64,000 nucleotides of DNA from NCBI GenBank assembly GCA_039545355.1, contig BCJJ01000017.1, forward strand, positions 930,559 through 994,558, written 5' to 3'. This document shows, one piece after another, positions 10,676 through 21,200 of the stretch. This stretch comes from Trichosporon coremiiforme (taxonomy: Eukaryota; Basidiomycota; Tremellomycetes; Trichosporonales; Trichosporonaceae). The notes beneath the pieces are model-generated. The model saw only the letters and a program-made list of their open reading frames with translations, ran no database searches and was not told the DNA's origin. Both the position numbers and the translations under genes were made by a program. How positions within the stretch are numbered: position 1 is the first letter of the stretch; each line of letters starts with the position of its first letter.

Positions 10676-11638
10676 CCGTCCAAGACGGCCTAGATCCCAA
10701 GCAGGGCACGGCGCCACGGCCGAGTTGGCCGGTGGGATTCCTGCATGATTCCCACACTTTCTAGCATAGCTAGCATTCTTTTTGCATCGCCACGCAAGAC
10801 CCATAACACGGATAGAATTAGGAATGGAGACTGAAGATCGTACCTTGGACAAGTACATGAGTTGCGCCAGAAAACGCCTTGAAGGTCATTGAATGGCACC
10901 CCGCAACGCCCCCACACGCCCCTCATGCGCCTCTTCCTCCGCCCTCGTCCGCCCTCATCCGCCCCTCGATACGCCTCCCAGATCAAGAACGCCCCCAGTT
11001 GGCCGTGAATTGTTCCGCGAGCCGCGGATCCGCACGACTAACCTGTGTACACAACTCTCGAGCTAAGAGCTAAGAAAAGCTTGGGTTGCCCTGCTGACTC
11101 ATGTACAGTTGATCTATGTTGACTCTAGGGTTGGCCGAGAAATGCATTATTGATCCTGACACACCGCTCGTGCATTGCTGCGCGGCTGATGGCGCACTTA
11201 TGCTCTCGCGCTAAACTATCGACGCGCGCGTTGTGGCGTTCACATTAACGTACCAAATCATTCCTCGGCCCCATCATTGGATCAATGGACCCCATGCTGC
11301 TTGCTGCGCAGAGTCAAGCCCGATTACCCACCCAGTTCCAGCGCGCTTGAATCTCGTACCTTGCTAGACACCCCGACCGCTCGGAACGCACACTCGGATG
11401 CGAATACGCCGCCTACCTGCTTGTTTTCTTGGGGATCGTCAGACTTCTAGGTTCCTCGGTGGCAAACTCAGCCTTGTTCGTGCTAATGCAAAGCGCTACA
11501 TTCTAATACAGCACAACATAATTGTACAAATGGGAGCATGCCCTTGGGACACTAGCTCTGTGAAAGATGATATTGATTGAGAGATAAGCTGATGAAAATG
11601 CCCGAGATTGAGAAAGTTGTGAGGGAGGACAGTGCCGA

Positions 11639-14600
11639 CTACATCACGATGCAGTCCTTGGGTGCAACATCGTCGTCGACCATGACCCCGTTCTTGTCCC
11701 GCTTCTCACGCTTCATGCGAAGACGCATGCTCGGCTTGCGGACGGGCTTGCCACCTTCGATCGGCGCGTGACGCATGACTGGCGGAGGGCCGGTCGACTC
11801 CTTCTCGTGGCTGGGGCCGTCCTCGTCGATGCGCAGAAGAGTCGTCGACGCTCCACGCGGGTCGCGGGCGCACTCCTCGCTTCCCTCCGAGAGGCGCGAA
11901 CGGACAGAGCTGATGGTCTCGTGGCCGTTAGACGCAGGCGTGGTGACGGCATCGAGGTGCGAGCGCGAGTGGTTTGAGCCAGCACCAGTAGACCAGCGAG
12001 CACGCCTGTCGGGCTCGACCAGCGACGTCGTCGACGGGGCAAGAAGGCTGCTCTTGGAACGATTGCGGCCAAAGAGCCGACCGGGGAAACCAGACAGGCC
12101 GTTGGAGGTAGTCGGCGACGTATCCGCGAGATAGGGCGAGGTGGCCCGAGACTCGGGCGGTGTCGTAACGGCGGCCGCAAACTCCTGCTGGTGGGCCAGG
12201 AGAGCGAGCTGCTCGCGGACATCGCAGCGAGGGCTGGCGCGGGCTGCGCACTTGGCGTGCGTAATGAGACCGCAGTTCTGGCAAAGGTAGGCCGACTTCT
12301 TGACATTCTCGAGGCAGACATGGCAGGTGATGGCCTTGGCAAAGGTGGTCTTGACGAGGCCGTGGGCGCGGGCGCTCGAAGACTGGAGGCACTCCCTGCT
12401 CTGGGACGCCTGCGAGTGGAGCGAGACCATGGACATCTGCGCGTATTTCTGAACATCGTTCTCCTTCGGAGTGGTGCTGAGATCGACGAGCGAAGTAGAC
12501 GCGGAACGAGTCGGAAAGATGCCATTCGCCTCCTTGATACGGACAGAGTCGGACACCTTGGGGAACTCGACCGGATTGGCAAAGATACGCTGCGAATCGG
12601 TGCGCTGATCCTGGCTGACGCGGCGAAGGAAGGGCAGGCTGTCCTGAGGGCTGAGGTCGATGTCGCCACGGGCGGCGCGGACCCATTCGTGCTCAAACAG
12701 AAGCGTAGCGGATGGGCGATCTCCCGCCTCCTTGATGAAGCAAAGCTTGAGGAAGTCCTCGAGCTCAGGTGACGTCGGAGGCAGAGGCGGCATAGGGTCC
12801 TCCACGATGCGGAACAGGACAGTCATGCTGTTGCCGACATTATGGTAAGGAGGCTTGCCGGTCAACAGCTCAATGATGGTGCAGCCCAGCGACCAGATGT
12901 CAGAAGCAGGTGAGGCTCCAGCGAGCTTGATGATCTCCGGCGCCATCCAGTTGGGGGTACCGGCAACCTCGCTGCTCTCAGCCTTTCCAATGCTTGCGCG
13001 CTCCGCGAAGGTCTCCACGGCACGCATGTTGAGCGAGACACCAAAGTCGGACAGCTTGATATTACCATTCTTTGTCGACAGGATGTTGGCAGCCTTCAGG
13101 TCACAGTGGACGGCGCCCTGCGAGTGGAGGTAGATCAGACCCTCAAGGATCTTGGCGACGTAGGAGGCGACGAGCCGCTCGTTGAAGTTTCCGAACGCCT
13201 TCAGGGTATGTTGCAGGGAACCGTTCTCGACAAATTCCAAAACAATGTTCAGGAACTCGTCGTCGCAAGACATACCCTCGTACTTGACGATACCAGGGTG
13301 CGACAGCCGGGCCAAGAGTTCGACCTCGCGCATGACGTCGTCGACCTCCTTCTTCTGCATGCCAGCCACACGGATGCGCTTGATGGCGACCATCTGTCCG
13401 TTGGTCAGGTTGAGCGAGCGGTACACAGCACCAAATTGACCAGTGCCTATGCGATTACCCAATTGGTAACGCATCGCAGGCTGCCCAGCCATGCTAAACT
13501 CCAGAATCTGGAGACTCGGGTATACCGTTGAGTCACGCGAAGTGAAGCTCAGGGTCGATGTGCGCCGGGTCGTGCTAGGCAGATTAACCATGGAGTGGTT
13601 GTTGCGCATGTTCATGACTCGATTGGCGTTGCTGATAGACATGGGTCTCAGGGGGAAGTCCTCAGAGCGGCGGCGCTCTTGTTTGGTCAACGCGCGTCGG
13701 GTGCCGTACGCCTCAGCGGCAAGTTTGGGGTCGATGGGGATTGGGATGGATGACGACGAAAGCGTCGACTGCATAGCCACTCCTGGCGAGGGTGCACGTT
13801 TGGGCACATAGATCTTGCCGGTGACACTGGAACGGCGGATTCGAGGTCTCGGTGGCAATTCTCCGGGGGCGCGCGCGGGACTGCGTGATCCAACCTCGTC
13901 CTCCTCGATGAAGCTGTCGTGCTGCAACTCGATGCTTTGCGTGCGGGCAGCACGAGAGATGGGTCGAAGACGTGGGCTGTCCGAACGCAAGCTGAGCGTG
14001 GTCGGGCCACCAATGCCGGAACCTTCCAGAGCCGCGAGGGAAGCAGAAAGGGCGAATCCCCGGGCCTCCTCCAGAGACGATGACAGCCGGCCGTTTGGAG
14101 ACATGCCGTGCTGGGCATGCAAGTCATCCGTGCTCGTGAGAAGCGTGCCGATGATCTTGCGCCTCGCCTCCTGCAGCGTCTGCTCGCTCATGCGGCGGAC
14201 GTTCGGAGGCAGCTCCGGCCGGACCGAGGGCGACGATCCCAGAGGAATATCGATGGGTTCCACGTCCGTCGCGTCGATGGCACGCTGATCCTCGCCCGGG
14301 ACGATGGGGATTGCCATCATGCTTGACCGGGAGTAGGACGATGCGACCTGAGAGTTGGTGCTGATGAGGCTTGGGGTCCGCTCGCGCTCCTGCAGCGGCG
14401 CGAGGTGGTACGACGACTGGGTCGACGAGATGCTGCTGCTCCAGTCGTGTCCAGACGCTCGCGGGGAACTGGAATCATTGGCGAATGAGACCTTCGAGTT
14501 GTGGATCGTGCGCATTGGAGGACGCGCAGTCGGCGGTGTGCCATTCTGGATGGCGCTGGAGCGAGAGGGAGCGTTCGGCGTGGACGGGCCACGCGCAGGT

Positions 14601-16930
14601 GACAGCGGAGGGGTGGGTGAGAAGGACTGTTGTGACAACCGCGATGGTGGAGCGTAAACAGACTTTAAGTTCGATCCTGAGGCGGACGCGTGATCGCTCT
14701 CGGTGGAAGCCGTAAGTGACATTGTGGACCCGTTCATTACCGCGGGTGTGGGAAGAACGCCATTGGTTGCCACCGCCTCCTTTCGAAGTCGCAAATCACT
14801 GGAACTGTTCTTCAAGGTCCCTCCGAGTGCCGTCCTGGAAGCCATGGGCGTCGCGTTGTTCGAGGGCGCCGGCGTTTGCTCCGACTTCGTTCGGTTGCGA
14901 ACCTTCGGGATTGACGACCTGTTGACCGAACCTTCACCTCGCAAGTTCCGCTTGGACTTCTTCGCAGGCAAGACGACGGCCGAGCCGGACATGCGAGCCA
15001 GCACAAGAATGGTCCGCGCCACCCTGGCCAGCCCAGCAGGGGAATGCTCATCCAAATCCGCCATCGTGAAACTGTCGTTCTCAGATACCCCGATCTCGCT
15101 GCAAGCGGAAAGAAAGCGGTCGATATTGGCGCGGATTCGGGCTTCGTCACGGGGCACCTTGACGCGTTGAATGTGAGCGGGCTGCGACGGGAAGAGCCGG
15201 TTGAAAAGGAAACACAGCAGGATGCCGTCACGAACGGCGCTAACAAACACCTTGCGCTCGTGAGCCTTCGCAGTCGCGGTGATGTTGCAAGCCCGCAGCT
15301 TGGCCTCCTTCACCTCGAGGGAAACGCCGGATTGCTTGCCACTGAGGATTTCACCCGATGCTTCAGCCCAGGAGCTTCCCCAGGAACGTTCCATGCGCGC
15401 CAGATGGCCCAGTCGGTCTTCCGAAATACGCTTAATCTCGAGATTGCGTTCCGACGTCGAGAAGTTGGCGTGCCGCAAAGCAGGAGTGAGGAGGTAGGTG
15501 ATGTATGTGCACGCGAACCGGAGGTGGTAATGTTCTTGTGACAAGAGCGAGTGGCGAGGTCCGTCTGGAAGAATAAGGCTGGTCTGAGAGAGACTGAGAC
15601 TCGTGTGTGAACCGTTGATCAGACTGGAGCGCGAGTGTTGGAAGCTTGATGACGAAAGGCTGTACCCCGCGGGCGATAGCGATGACGCGCTCGGGTTATG
15701 TCTGTAAACGGTATTCTGCAGAGTCTGAGCAGACCCACGAAGCGAGGACGGCTCGCCGTTTGATCCACGCAATGCTGACTGCGATGGCGGACGCGACAGC
15801 GAGGAAGAGGAAGGACGCGACAAACCTATTGTAGTTGCCGGGCTCAGATCTGGGAGACCGACGGAGCCGGCTGCGCTGTTGGATCCACTCGAGGGTCGGC
15901 TGCTATTCAGGAAATAGGAGGATGTGGGCGTGATAGGGGGAGACAATGTTGACCGCTTGGGCTGAGACAGAATTGATGGCGGCAGCTTTTCAATAGGCTT
16001 CAGTTCATCCTCGGGTGACGTGAGGTCGATGTCAGACGGTGAGGGTGTTTCAGACGAGTGGGGGGACACGGCGCTTGTTGACCGATTTTTGTGGAAAAGC
16101 ATGGCCAGTGAATGACGCCCACTCTTCTTCTTCTTGCCCACCGTCGCCGGTTTCTCGTCTTCTTCATCATCGTTAAGCAGATCTTTGCCCTTGCCCTTCT
16201 TAGCTCTGCGGGGTAATGACGGTGTGGAGCGCGACGCCTTCAACAGTGAACGCCCGAGATCCGTCTTTCGCGGTGGTGACGGAGACGGGGAGGACGCTGT
16301 CGGCGGAAGAGGGACGGTGGGGGTCGTGATAGAAGATGTCCGGACGGGAATCGAAGATCGAGGGACTTTTGAGGGGCTGGCTGACACATTGGTTGTGCTT
16401 GAGCGAGCGATGGTGTTTGCACGGGCAGCATAGTTCTTGTGTTGGTCATGCTGCTCGCGGAGGTTGGGGATCGACCGCGTTGGTTGCGGGACCGATGATC
16501 GCTTTCCTGGTCCTCCACCGAGCGCTCGGACAGCTTGCGACGCCGGCTCGGTGATGAAGTTCTTCAGCTTTGACCTGGCGCTCTGCGTCGAGGCCGCTGA
16601 AGACGTAGCCGAGGGGTTCGCCAAGGTAGGGGCTTGCGGAAGCTCAATGTTAGAGGAGGAAAAGGCGGAGAGAAGGTTCGACGAGGAGGCGGCCTTCACG
16701 TCGGGGAGGGGAAGATTGGATGTCGAAGATGAGGCCACCGGCTGGTCGTCGTTCATCAACTTGGAGGGCTTGCGCCATAACGACTTCATGCGTCGCGGTG
16801 GGATTTGTGGCGGACGCACGTTGACGTCCGCAGGGTTGGAAGACATTTGCTGCTGCTCCCGACTATCCGTTGTAGACGATGATGTCACCAATAGATGCGG
16901 GGGCTGCGGTTGAGTGCTCGCGGCAAGCAT
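11639..16930 (-). CDS. Large Cdc15/Cdc7-type (STE11-like) protein kinase with CH-like domain, C1-type finger and CaaX end, about 1763 aa
   Basis: The kinase domain most resembles the Cdc15 (budding yeast) / Cdc7 (fission yeast) septation and mitotic-exit kinases, so a role in cytokinesis signalling is inferred. It is one uninterrupted exon. Residues 1-470 are Ser/Pro-rich and basic. About 480-650 is a calponin-homology-like domain (VRDGILLCFLFNRLFP). About 1153-1420 is the kinase: GTGQFGAVY, VAIK, HCDLKAANIL, SDFG, WMAPE. About 1523-1570 is a C1-type zinc finger (H-x12-C-x2-C-x10-C-x2-C-x4-H-x2-C-x7-C). A polybasic stretch near the end precedes a terminal CIVM, a CaaX box. The longest ATG start is given (16930). 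A start at 16846 (MSSNPADV, 1735 aa) is also possible because an upstream ORF overlaps the first. The arginine of HRD is cysteine. Confidence 0.85.
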   Translation of the reverse strand: MLAASTQPQPPHLLVTSSSTTDSREQQQMSSNPADVNVRPPQIPPRRMKSLWRKPSKLMNDDQPVASSSTSNLPLPDVKAASSSNLLSAFSSSNIELPQAPTLANPSATSSAASTQSARSKLKNFITEPASQAVRALGGGPGKRSSVPQPTRSIPNLREQHDQHKNYAARANTIARSSTTNVSASPSKVPRSSIPVRTSSITTPTVPLPPTASSPSPSPPRKTDLGRSLLKASRSTPSLPRRAKKGKGKDLLNDDEEDEKPATVGKKKKSGRHSLAMLFHKNRSTSAVSPHSSETPSPSDIDLTSPEDELKPIEKLPPSILSQPKRSTLSPPITPTSSYFLNSSRPSSGSNSAAGSVGLPDLSPATTIGLSRPSSSSLSRPPSQSALRGSNGEPSSLRGSAQTLQNTVYRHNPSASSLSPAGYSLSSSSFQHSRSSLINGSHTSLSLSQTSLILPDGPRHSLLSQEHYHLRFACTYITYLLTPALRHANFSTSERNLEIKRISEDRLGHLARMERSWGSSWAEASGEILSGKQSGVSLEVKEAKLRACNITATAKAHERKVFVSAVRDGILLCFLFNRLFPSQPAHIQRVKVPRDEARIRANIDRFLSACSEIGVSENDSFTMADLDEHSPAGLARVARTILVLARMSGSAVVLPAKKSKRNLRGEGSVNRSSIPKVRNRTKSEQTPAPSNNATPMASRTALGGTLKNSSSDLRLRKEAVATNGVLPTPAVMNGSTMSLTASTESDHASASGSNLKSVYAPPSRLSQQSFSPTPPLSPARGPSTPNAPSRSSAIQNGTPPTARPPMRTIHNSKVSFANDSSSPRASGHDWSSSISSTQSSYHLAPLQERERTPSLISTNSQVASSYSRSSMMAIPIVPGEDQRAIDATDVEPIDIPLGSSPSVRPELPPNVRRMSEQTLQEARRKIIGTLLTSTDDLHAQHGMSPNGRLSSSLEEARGFALSASLAALEGSGIGGPTTLSLRSDSPRLRPISRAARTQSIELQHDSFIEEDEVGSRSPARAPGELPPRPRIRRSSVTGKIYVPKRAPSPGVAMQSTLSSSSIPIPIDPKLAAEAYGTRRALTKQERRRSEDFPLRPMSISNANRVMNMRNNHSMVNLPSTTRRTSTLSFTSRDSTVYPSLQILEFSMAGQPAMRYQLGNRIGTGQFGAVYRSLNLTNGQMVAIKRIRVAGMQKKEVDDVMREVELLARLSHPGIVKYEGMSCDDEFLNIVLEFVENGSLQHTLKAFGNFNERLVASYVAKILEGLIYLHSQGAVHCDLKAANILSTKNGNIKLSDFGVSLNMRAVETFAERASIGKAESSEVAGTPNWMAPEIIKLAGASPASDIWSLGCTIIELLTGKPPYHNVGNSMTVLFRIVEDPMPPLPPTSPELEDFLKLCFIKEAGDRPSATLLFEHEWVRAARGDIDLSPQDSLPFLRRVSQDQRTDSQRIFANPVEFPKVSDSVRIKEANGIFPTRSASTSLVDLSTTPKENDVQKYAQMSMVSLHSQASQSRECLQSSSARAHGLVKTTFAKAITCHVCLENVKKSAYLCQNCGLITHAKCAARASPRCDVREQLALLAHQQEFAAAVTTPPESRATSPYLADTSPTTSNGLSGFPGRLFGRNRSKSSLLAPSTTSLVEPDRRARWSTGAGSNHSRSHLDAVTTPASNGHETISSVRSRLSEGSEECARDPRGASTTLLRIDEDGPSHEKESTGPPPVMRHAPIEGGKPVRKPSMRLRMKREKRDKNGVMVDDDVAPKDCIVM

Positions 16931-16973
16931 AGGAACAAAGATCACAGTAATTGGCCGTCGAGCAAGCAATCAT
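16863..16973 (-). other. Upstream ORF overlapping the first start of the large kinase
   Basis: A 36-codon ORF starts at ATG 16973 in a different frame from the kinase. It passes over the kinase ATG at 16930 and stops at 16863, 17 bases before the next in-frame kinase ATG at 16846. Such an arrangement would favour initiation at 16846 or lower translation. It depends on the transcript starting upstream of 16973. Confidence 0.45.
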
Positions 16974-17053
16974 GGACTCTTGATGAGGTGTTGGTCGAAG
17001 GAATGGCGGGGAATAAACACTGCTGCCGGCAGATAAGGTTGAGCTTCCTCTTG

Positions 17054-17088
17054 CTGTCAGATGGTCGTCGGTGTGGGAGACGACTCAC
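17054..17088 (-). other. Predicted 5'-leader intron of the large kinase gene
   Basis: The minus strand shows GAG|GTGAGT at 17088 and CATCTGACAG ending at 17054. This gives a 35-nt intron with a CTGAC branch, exactly the style of verified coding introns here. A further GTGAGT at 17790 and a GCTAAC...CTGCAG acceptor at 17145 hint at more leader exons. No coding content is implied. Confidence 0.4.
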
Positions 17089-18194
17089 CTCGCAACCTTC
17101 AGTCACTTTCAAACTGGACGTGATCGAAGTGCACGGGCTGTGATCTGCAGCAGGGCGTTAGCATCTGTAACGAGACACGGAGTTCAGAATGGAATCGCGC
17201 GTACGTGCACAGACGAGTTACGAGCGACGAAGAATGAGATGCGGATAGTGATAGAGATCACGTTCTGCCCGCTGAGGCTGGCTCAGTCCCGAGCGTGCTG
17301 ACGCCAGCTCGCGTACGGTGAAGAGCGCGACAGCACCGACCACCTGTCCCCCTTAGACGGAGGCGCAACTCGGCGACTCTAATAGGGCACGGGGCGGCGG
17401 CGGCTTGGGGAGCGGGGCACACCGGACCGGTCGATTGTCAAACGGGGGAAGGACACCCTGAGACAGCGACGAGACACGAGAAAGACGCCGTTGAACGTCT
17501 GCGAAGGTCTGACGAAGCAGTGAAGCAGACGCTGCAAAGCGATGCCCACGAGGCCGTACAGATTGTCTTCCTCGCACAGGGGCGTTCACGCGTGCACAAC
17601 GAATTCACGGGGAACAATAGGGCACACCTCGGCAGGCGCAATGCAGAGCCATGCAAGAGGCGCAGAAAGACGCTGGGGAAGACGCCTCTCTTTGTCTCGC
17701 TTGACCGGATCTGGCTGCTTCCGGGGGTTCCACCCGCGCCGCAAGCCGCACCGCGTGCCGTCCGGAGGGAGGAAGGAATTCGCAACTCACCAGAGAGCGT
17801 TAAGGATTGAATGCGTCCAGCTCGCGAACAAGTTCGTGGATGTCACAGTTTCCGAAAGCGCGTTCGTCGCAGATCGCAGATTCGCAGACGAGAGAAAAGT
17901 CGACCGTGTGCAGGGGTTGATCTGAGTGAGAATGCGCAGAGGAAGAAAGGGTTTGTGAGAGGAAGAATGGAGGGGGGAGGGAACAATGTCGCGGCCAGGC
18001 GGAGGGCTGTGACGGGGAGTCGTGACCGAGTAGCTGGAGGAAGCGACTGTCGTCGATGTCGATGTCGACGAGGACGGGGAGTGTGATGCCGGTGTCGCCT
18101 GGGTGAGGTGAGTCTAGATGGGGACCGGGTGGTATGCACAATGCAGAGACGAAGGTAGAGGAAGAGGAAGTGAAGGAGCGCGGTGCGGCTGCTG

Positions 18195-18250
18195 GCTGGG
18201 CTCGGCTCGGCTGGGTTGGCTGGGTTGGCTGGCTGGCTGGCGCTGGCTGG
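18195..18250. repeat. GGCTGG/GGTTGGCT microsatellite
   Basis: Degenerate repeats of GGCTGG, GGCTC and GGTTGGCT. Similar GGCTGG repeats appear near 33160 and 51160, so this is a common simple repeat upstream of genes in this genome. Confidence 0.55.
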
Positions 18251-21200
18251 ATGGGAGGACTGGACGGGCTGCAGGCTGGGCTGCTGGGCTGTTGGATCAG
18301 GATTGCTAGATGGCCATGTCTGAAGGCGCACAGGGGAGGAGGGGGAGGGATGGCCAACAGAAGGGCCAGGAGACCAGTCGACGAGTAGGGCCACCCAGGC
18401 CACCCAGGATCAGGACACGACCAAAGTCGCTCTAGACGCCCAGCGCTCGACGACCAGGGAGCACGCAGGGTACACACGAGGGGCAGCCGCGGGGGAGGAG
18501 AAACCCCAGGACGAGCGCAGGATCGTGCAGGAGGGCCTCGAGGCGTCGAGGGCGCAAGGGACAGGCAGGGATGCCCAAGGGTCCCAGGGAACCCGCGGCG
18601 GCCACGAGGCCAGCCAGGCCCGCCAGCCCAGCAGTCGGGCTGGAGTCGAGCCTCGCTCAGGGAACCCGACAGGGGGTTTACGTGAGCGGCCCTAAGGGTC
18701 CAACTTACCCGTCCATCATTAATATCTGCCAATTCATCACCCACCAAGCTAATTACTCCCATTAGTCGTCGTCAAGCATTACCACCCACCCAGTCCTACA
18801 CAGCGTTGTAGTCCTCTCATCTCGTCAAGGACTTTTCTCTCTCCCACAAAGCAAGCAAGCAACCCTGCCCTCTCATGCCCTCGATACCCTCATTGCCCTC
18901 ATTGCCCCTCACTCGCGACCCTCCCTCGCCACTCGCCGCCGGCTACGACTGCCTGACTGACTTGATGACTGCTGACGCTCACGACAGATGGCCCTAGTAC
19001 CCGGTAGACTGAAAGAGCCGTACTGACACGAAACGCGCGGATCCCGGTGACACCGATGAAAGGACTGTTTGAGGTCGTGTCTCGCTGCGACGTGTGGCAC
19101 CGCACGACGCTATCGCCGCACATTGTCCTGGAAGGCAAGGTGCCGACTGACGGTACGACACGACGCAGCCCGCTCGTCGCATCTCGTGTTGTGTCCGTTG
19201 TGTCTGGATGCACATGCGCGCATGCTTCCTGCCATGCTACCAGGTACTCACAGGAACTGGCAGGAACGGGAGTGAGGCACTCACGGTCGTGCAGCCGTGC
19301 CCAGGCGTGCCCTCAAGACGTCCATGCCAGTGCCACGAGTTCCACACCGAGTACCTGGAGCTTGTTAGGTTGTTGCGGACCCTTCTGCTCCCTGCTGCTC
19401 CTATGCTCCTTCGCGCGGCCAGAACACGCAAAAGCTCGGCTGCAACGTGGGTTCATCGGTTCCACAGGCGGTACAGTTCGAAGGGTCGCTTCAACCTCCG
19501 TACCTCCGGGCCTGGCGGGTGCGTCTGCGGCCGCAGACGGGGCCTGAGATTGACGCATCTTGGAGCTGGATCTGAACAAGCATTCCACCACGTGTCGGAA
19601 TATTTGAATATTACAATTCCTGACCTAGCTCACTCATCGGTCCTCGGTTCGTGGCAACGACATGCGTATGTAAGGCGTACGAAACCACATTCTGTGCTGA
19701 AAGCCAACCCGCGCGCAGACGGGTAGACATCCGTGCATTGATGGGCCGGCATGCCGACATCGTCCAGTTTCCCAATGCCACAGAAAACGTCCGGCGTACC
19801 CTCATCGCAACCCTTCGACCCTCGGAGCAAGGGACTCGTCGTGCCTGTCTCCGCTGAAAAGACGGAATTGGATTCTGGATGGGTCGCCTAAAGGTTTGCG
19901 GGTCTGCGTCTATGGGTCGACGACCCTCTCTCCTGCCCTCTCGGTGTGGAGCAGGAGCTCTGGATTCACGCAATCCCCCCTTGATCCTGGATTGTGTCTG
20001 ATTTGTATTTCTCGCTGGTACGCATTTGGAAGACGAGAGCACTTTTTTCTTGCGCTTGTTTCCGCTTTCTCCGCTCATTCTGAAGGGCGTCGTCGGCGTG
20101 CGCCGCGGCACCGGCGCAAGCGGGAACGTTCTGCCAGGTACGCAGGCCACAGGTGTTTCGCACGAGCTGTGCTCGTGGTTCTTTGAATTCTGAGTTCCAG
20201 TCATGGACCGATGACATCTTATCCCCAACAGCATGCCCGAGGAACCCGAGCGTGCCACTAGAGTGTGCCAGTGTCGTCGGCCGCCAGCAGCTCCATGGCT
20301 CCATCGCATCACCCAGCTGCACTTGCCGGCCTGGGCTTCATTCAGGCTCCCTGAACCATGCGCTCACAGCTCGCCCAGCCAGCGCTGCTGAGCCAGATCA
20401 TGGCGTACGCACTCCTGTTTTTCCGTGCTGATCCCCAAACCCTTGAAAGTCTCCTGGCAGGGTGGTGGCGCGGATGTAATGACCTGCATGGTGCACATTC
20501 GCTTGGCCGCTTTCAATGTCGAGACTGCGATTGCGGGCTGCACACTTATCTCGCAAGCCAACCACATTGCATCCACGGAGTGATCAGTGTTCGATTGCGA
20601 CTGCGTGCCACTGAGCCACCGATGCAGCGGCGTCCATGGCTTGCCTTAGACCGCCACCCCACACCCCCGCAAATCGTCGAGTGCGAAGGTTTCGCAGGTT
20701 CAGCGACATACCTCGCCTACGTTGACTGAATTGATCACGGGTGCGTCGGCCCTTGCGCCGGCGTCCCCGGCCTGGGGGTGAAACCTCGGCTTGAACCTCG
20801 AAATTTGGTGCGATTTGCTTAGCGTGCGCCAACTGCGCCAGTGTCCTCTCACACAATACAGCCCACTGGCGCCACCTCACTGATCACTGAACGTATCAAG
20901 CCCCAGGCCGACGCCAGGACGCCATGGCGCCATTCCAGCCATGTGCTTCATGATCTCCAGATATCGTTCGATCGGGCCTGGGGTTCGGGTGAATTTTCCC
21001 ATACTCTGGTCCCCACCACTTCGATACGTTTGCTCCATCGTTAGTCATGTCAAGCTTGGGCGCCGAGGTTGACGATGAAGCGGATTGTCCCCATCCCGCA
21101 TCGGCTGACATACGGTCCAGCACGCTGCTTCCCCAGTCCTTTCATCCATGACGCATGGGCCATAGCCGGTGCGTCGGTGCTGACATCTAAGCGCAGCGGA

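Larger units (their letters stand above)
8862..11638. other. Long convergent intergenic region without a recognised gene
   Basis: TAF1 and the large kinase both end toward this interval, so 2.8 kb lies between two 3' ends. No frame starting at ATG gives a plausible protein. It contains several ordered elements: imperfect 10-bp repeats near 9190-9232, an AAAC microsatellite, 9-bp pyrimidine repeats, inverted GTTAGC/GCTAAC elements, three copies of GGTCGCGCC, and a heptamer repeat. These look more like regulatory or structural DNA than 3' UTR. No tRNA or rRNA pattern is seen. Confidence 0.5.

Noticed and set aside
17800..18762. Minus-strand ATG-started frame of 320 codons
   Set aside because: Its composition is Pro/Ser/Gly repeats that come from GC-rich simple repeats. 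It has no recognisable domain, and the region better fits a leader or promoter.
19047..19726. Plus-strand frames of 166-172 codons
   Set aside because: They start at arbitrary codons, lack domains and overlap each other in different frames. Chance frames of this size are expected in GC-rich DNA.
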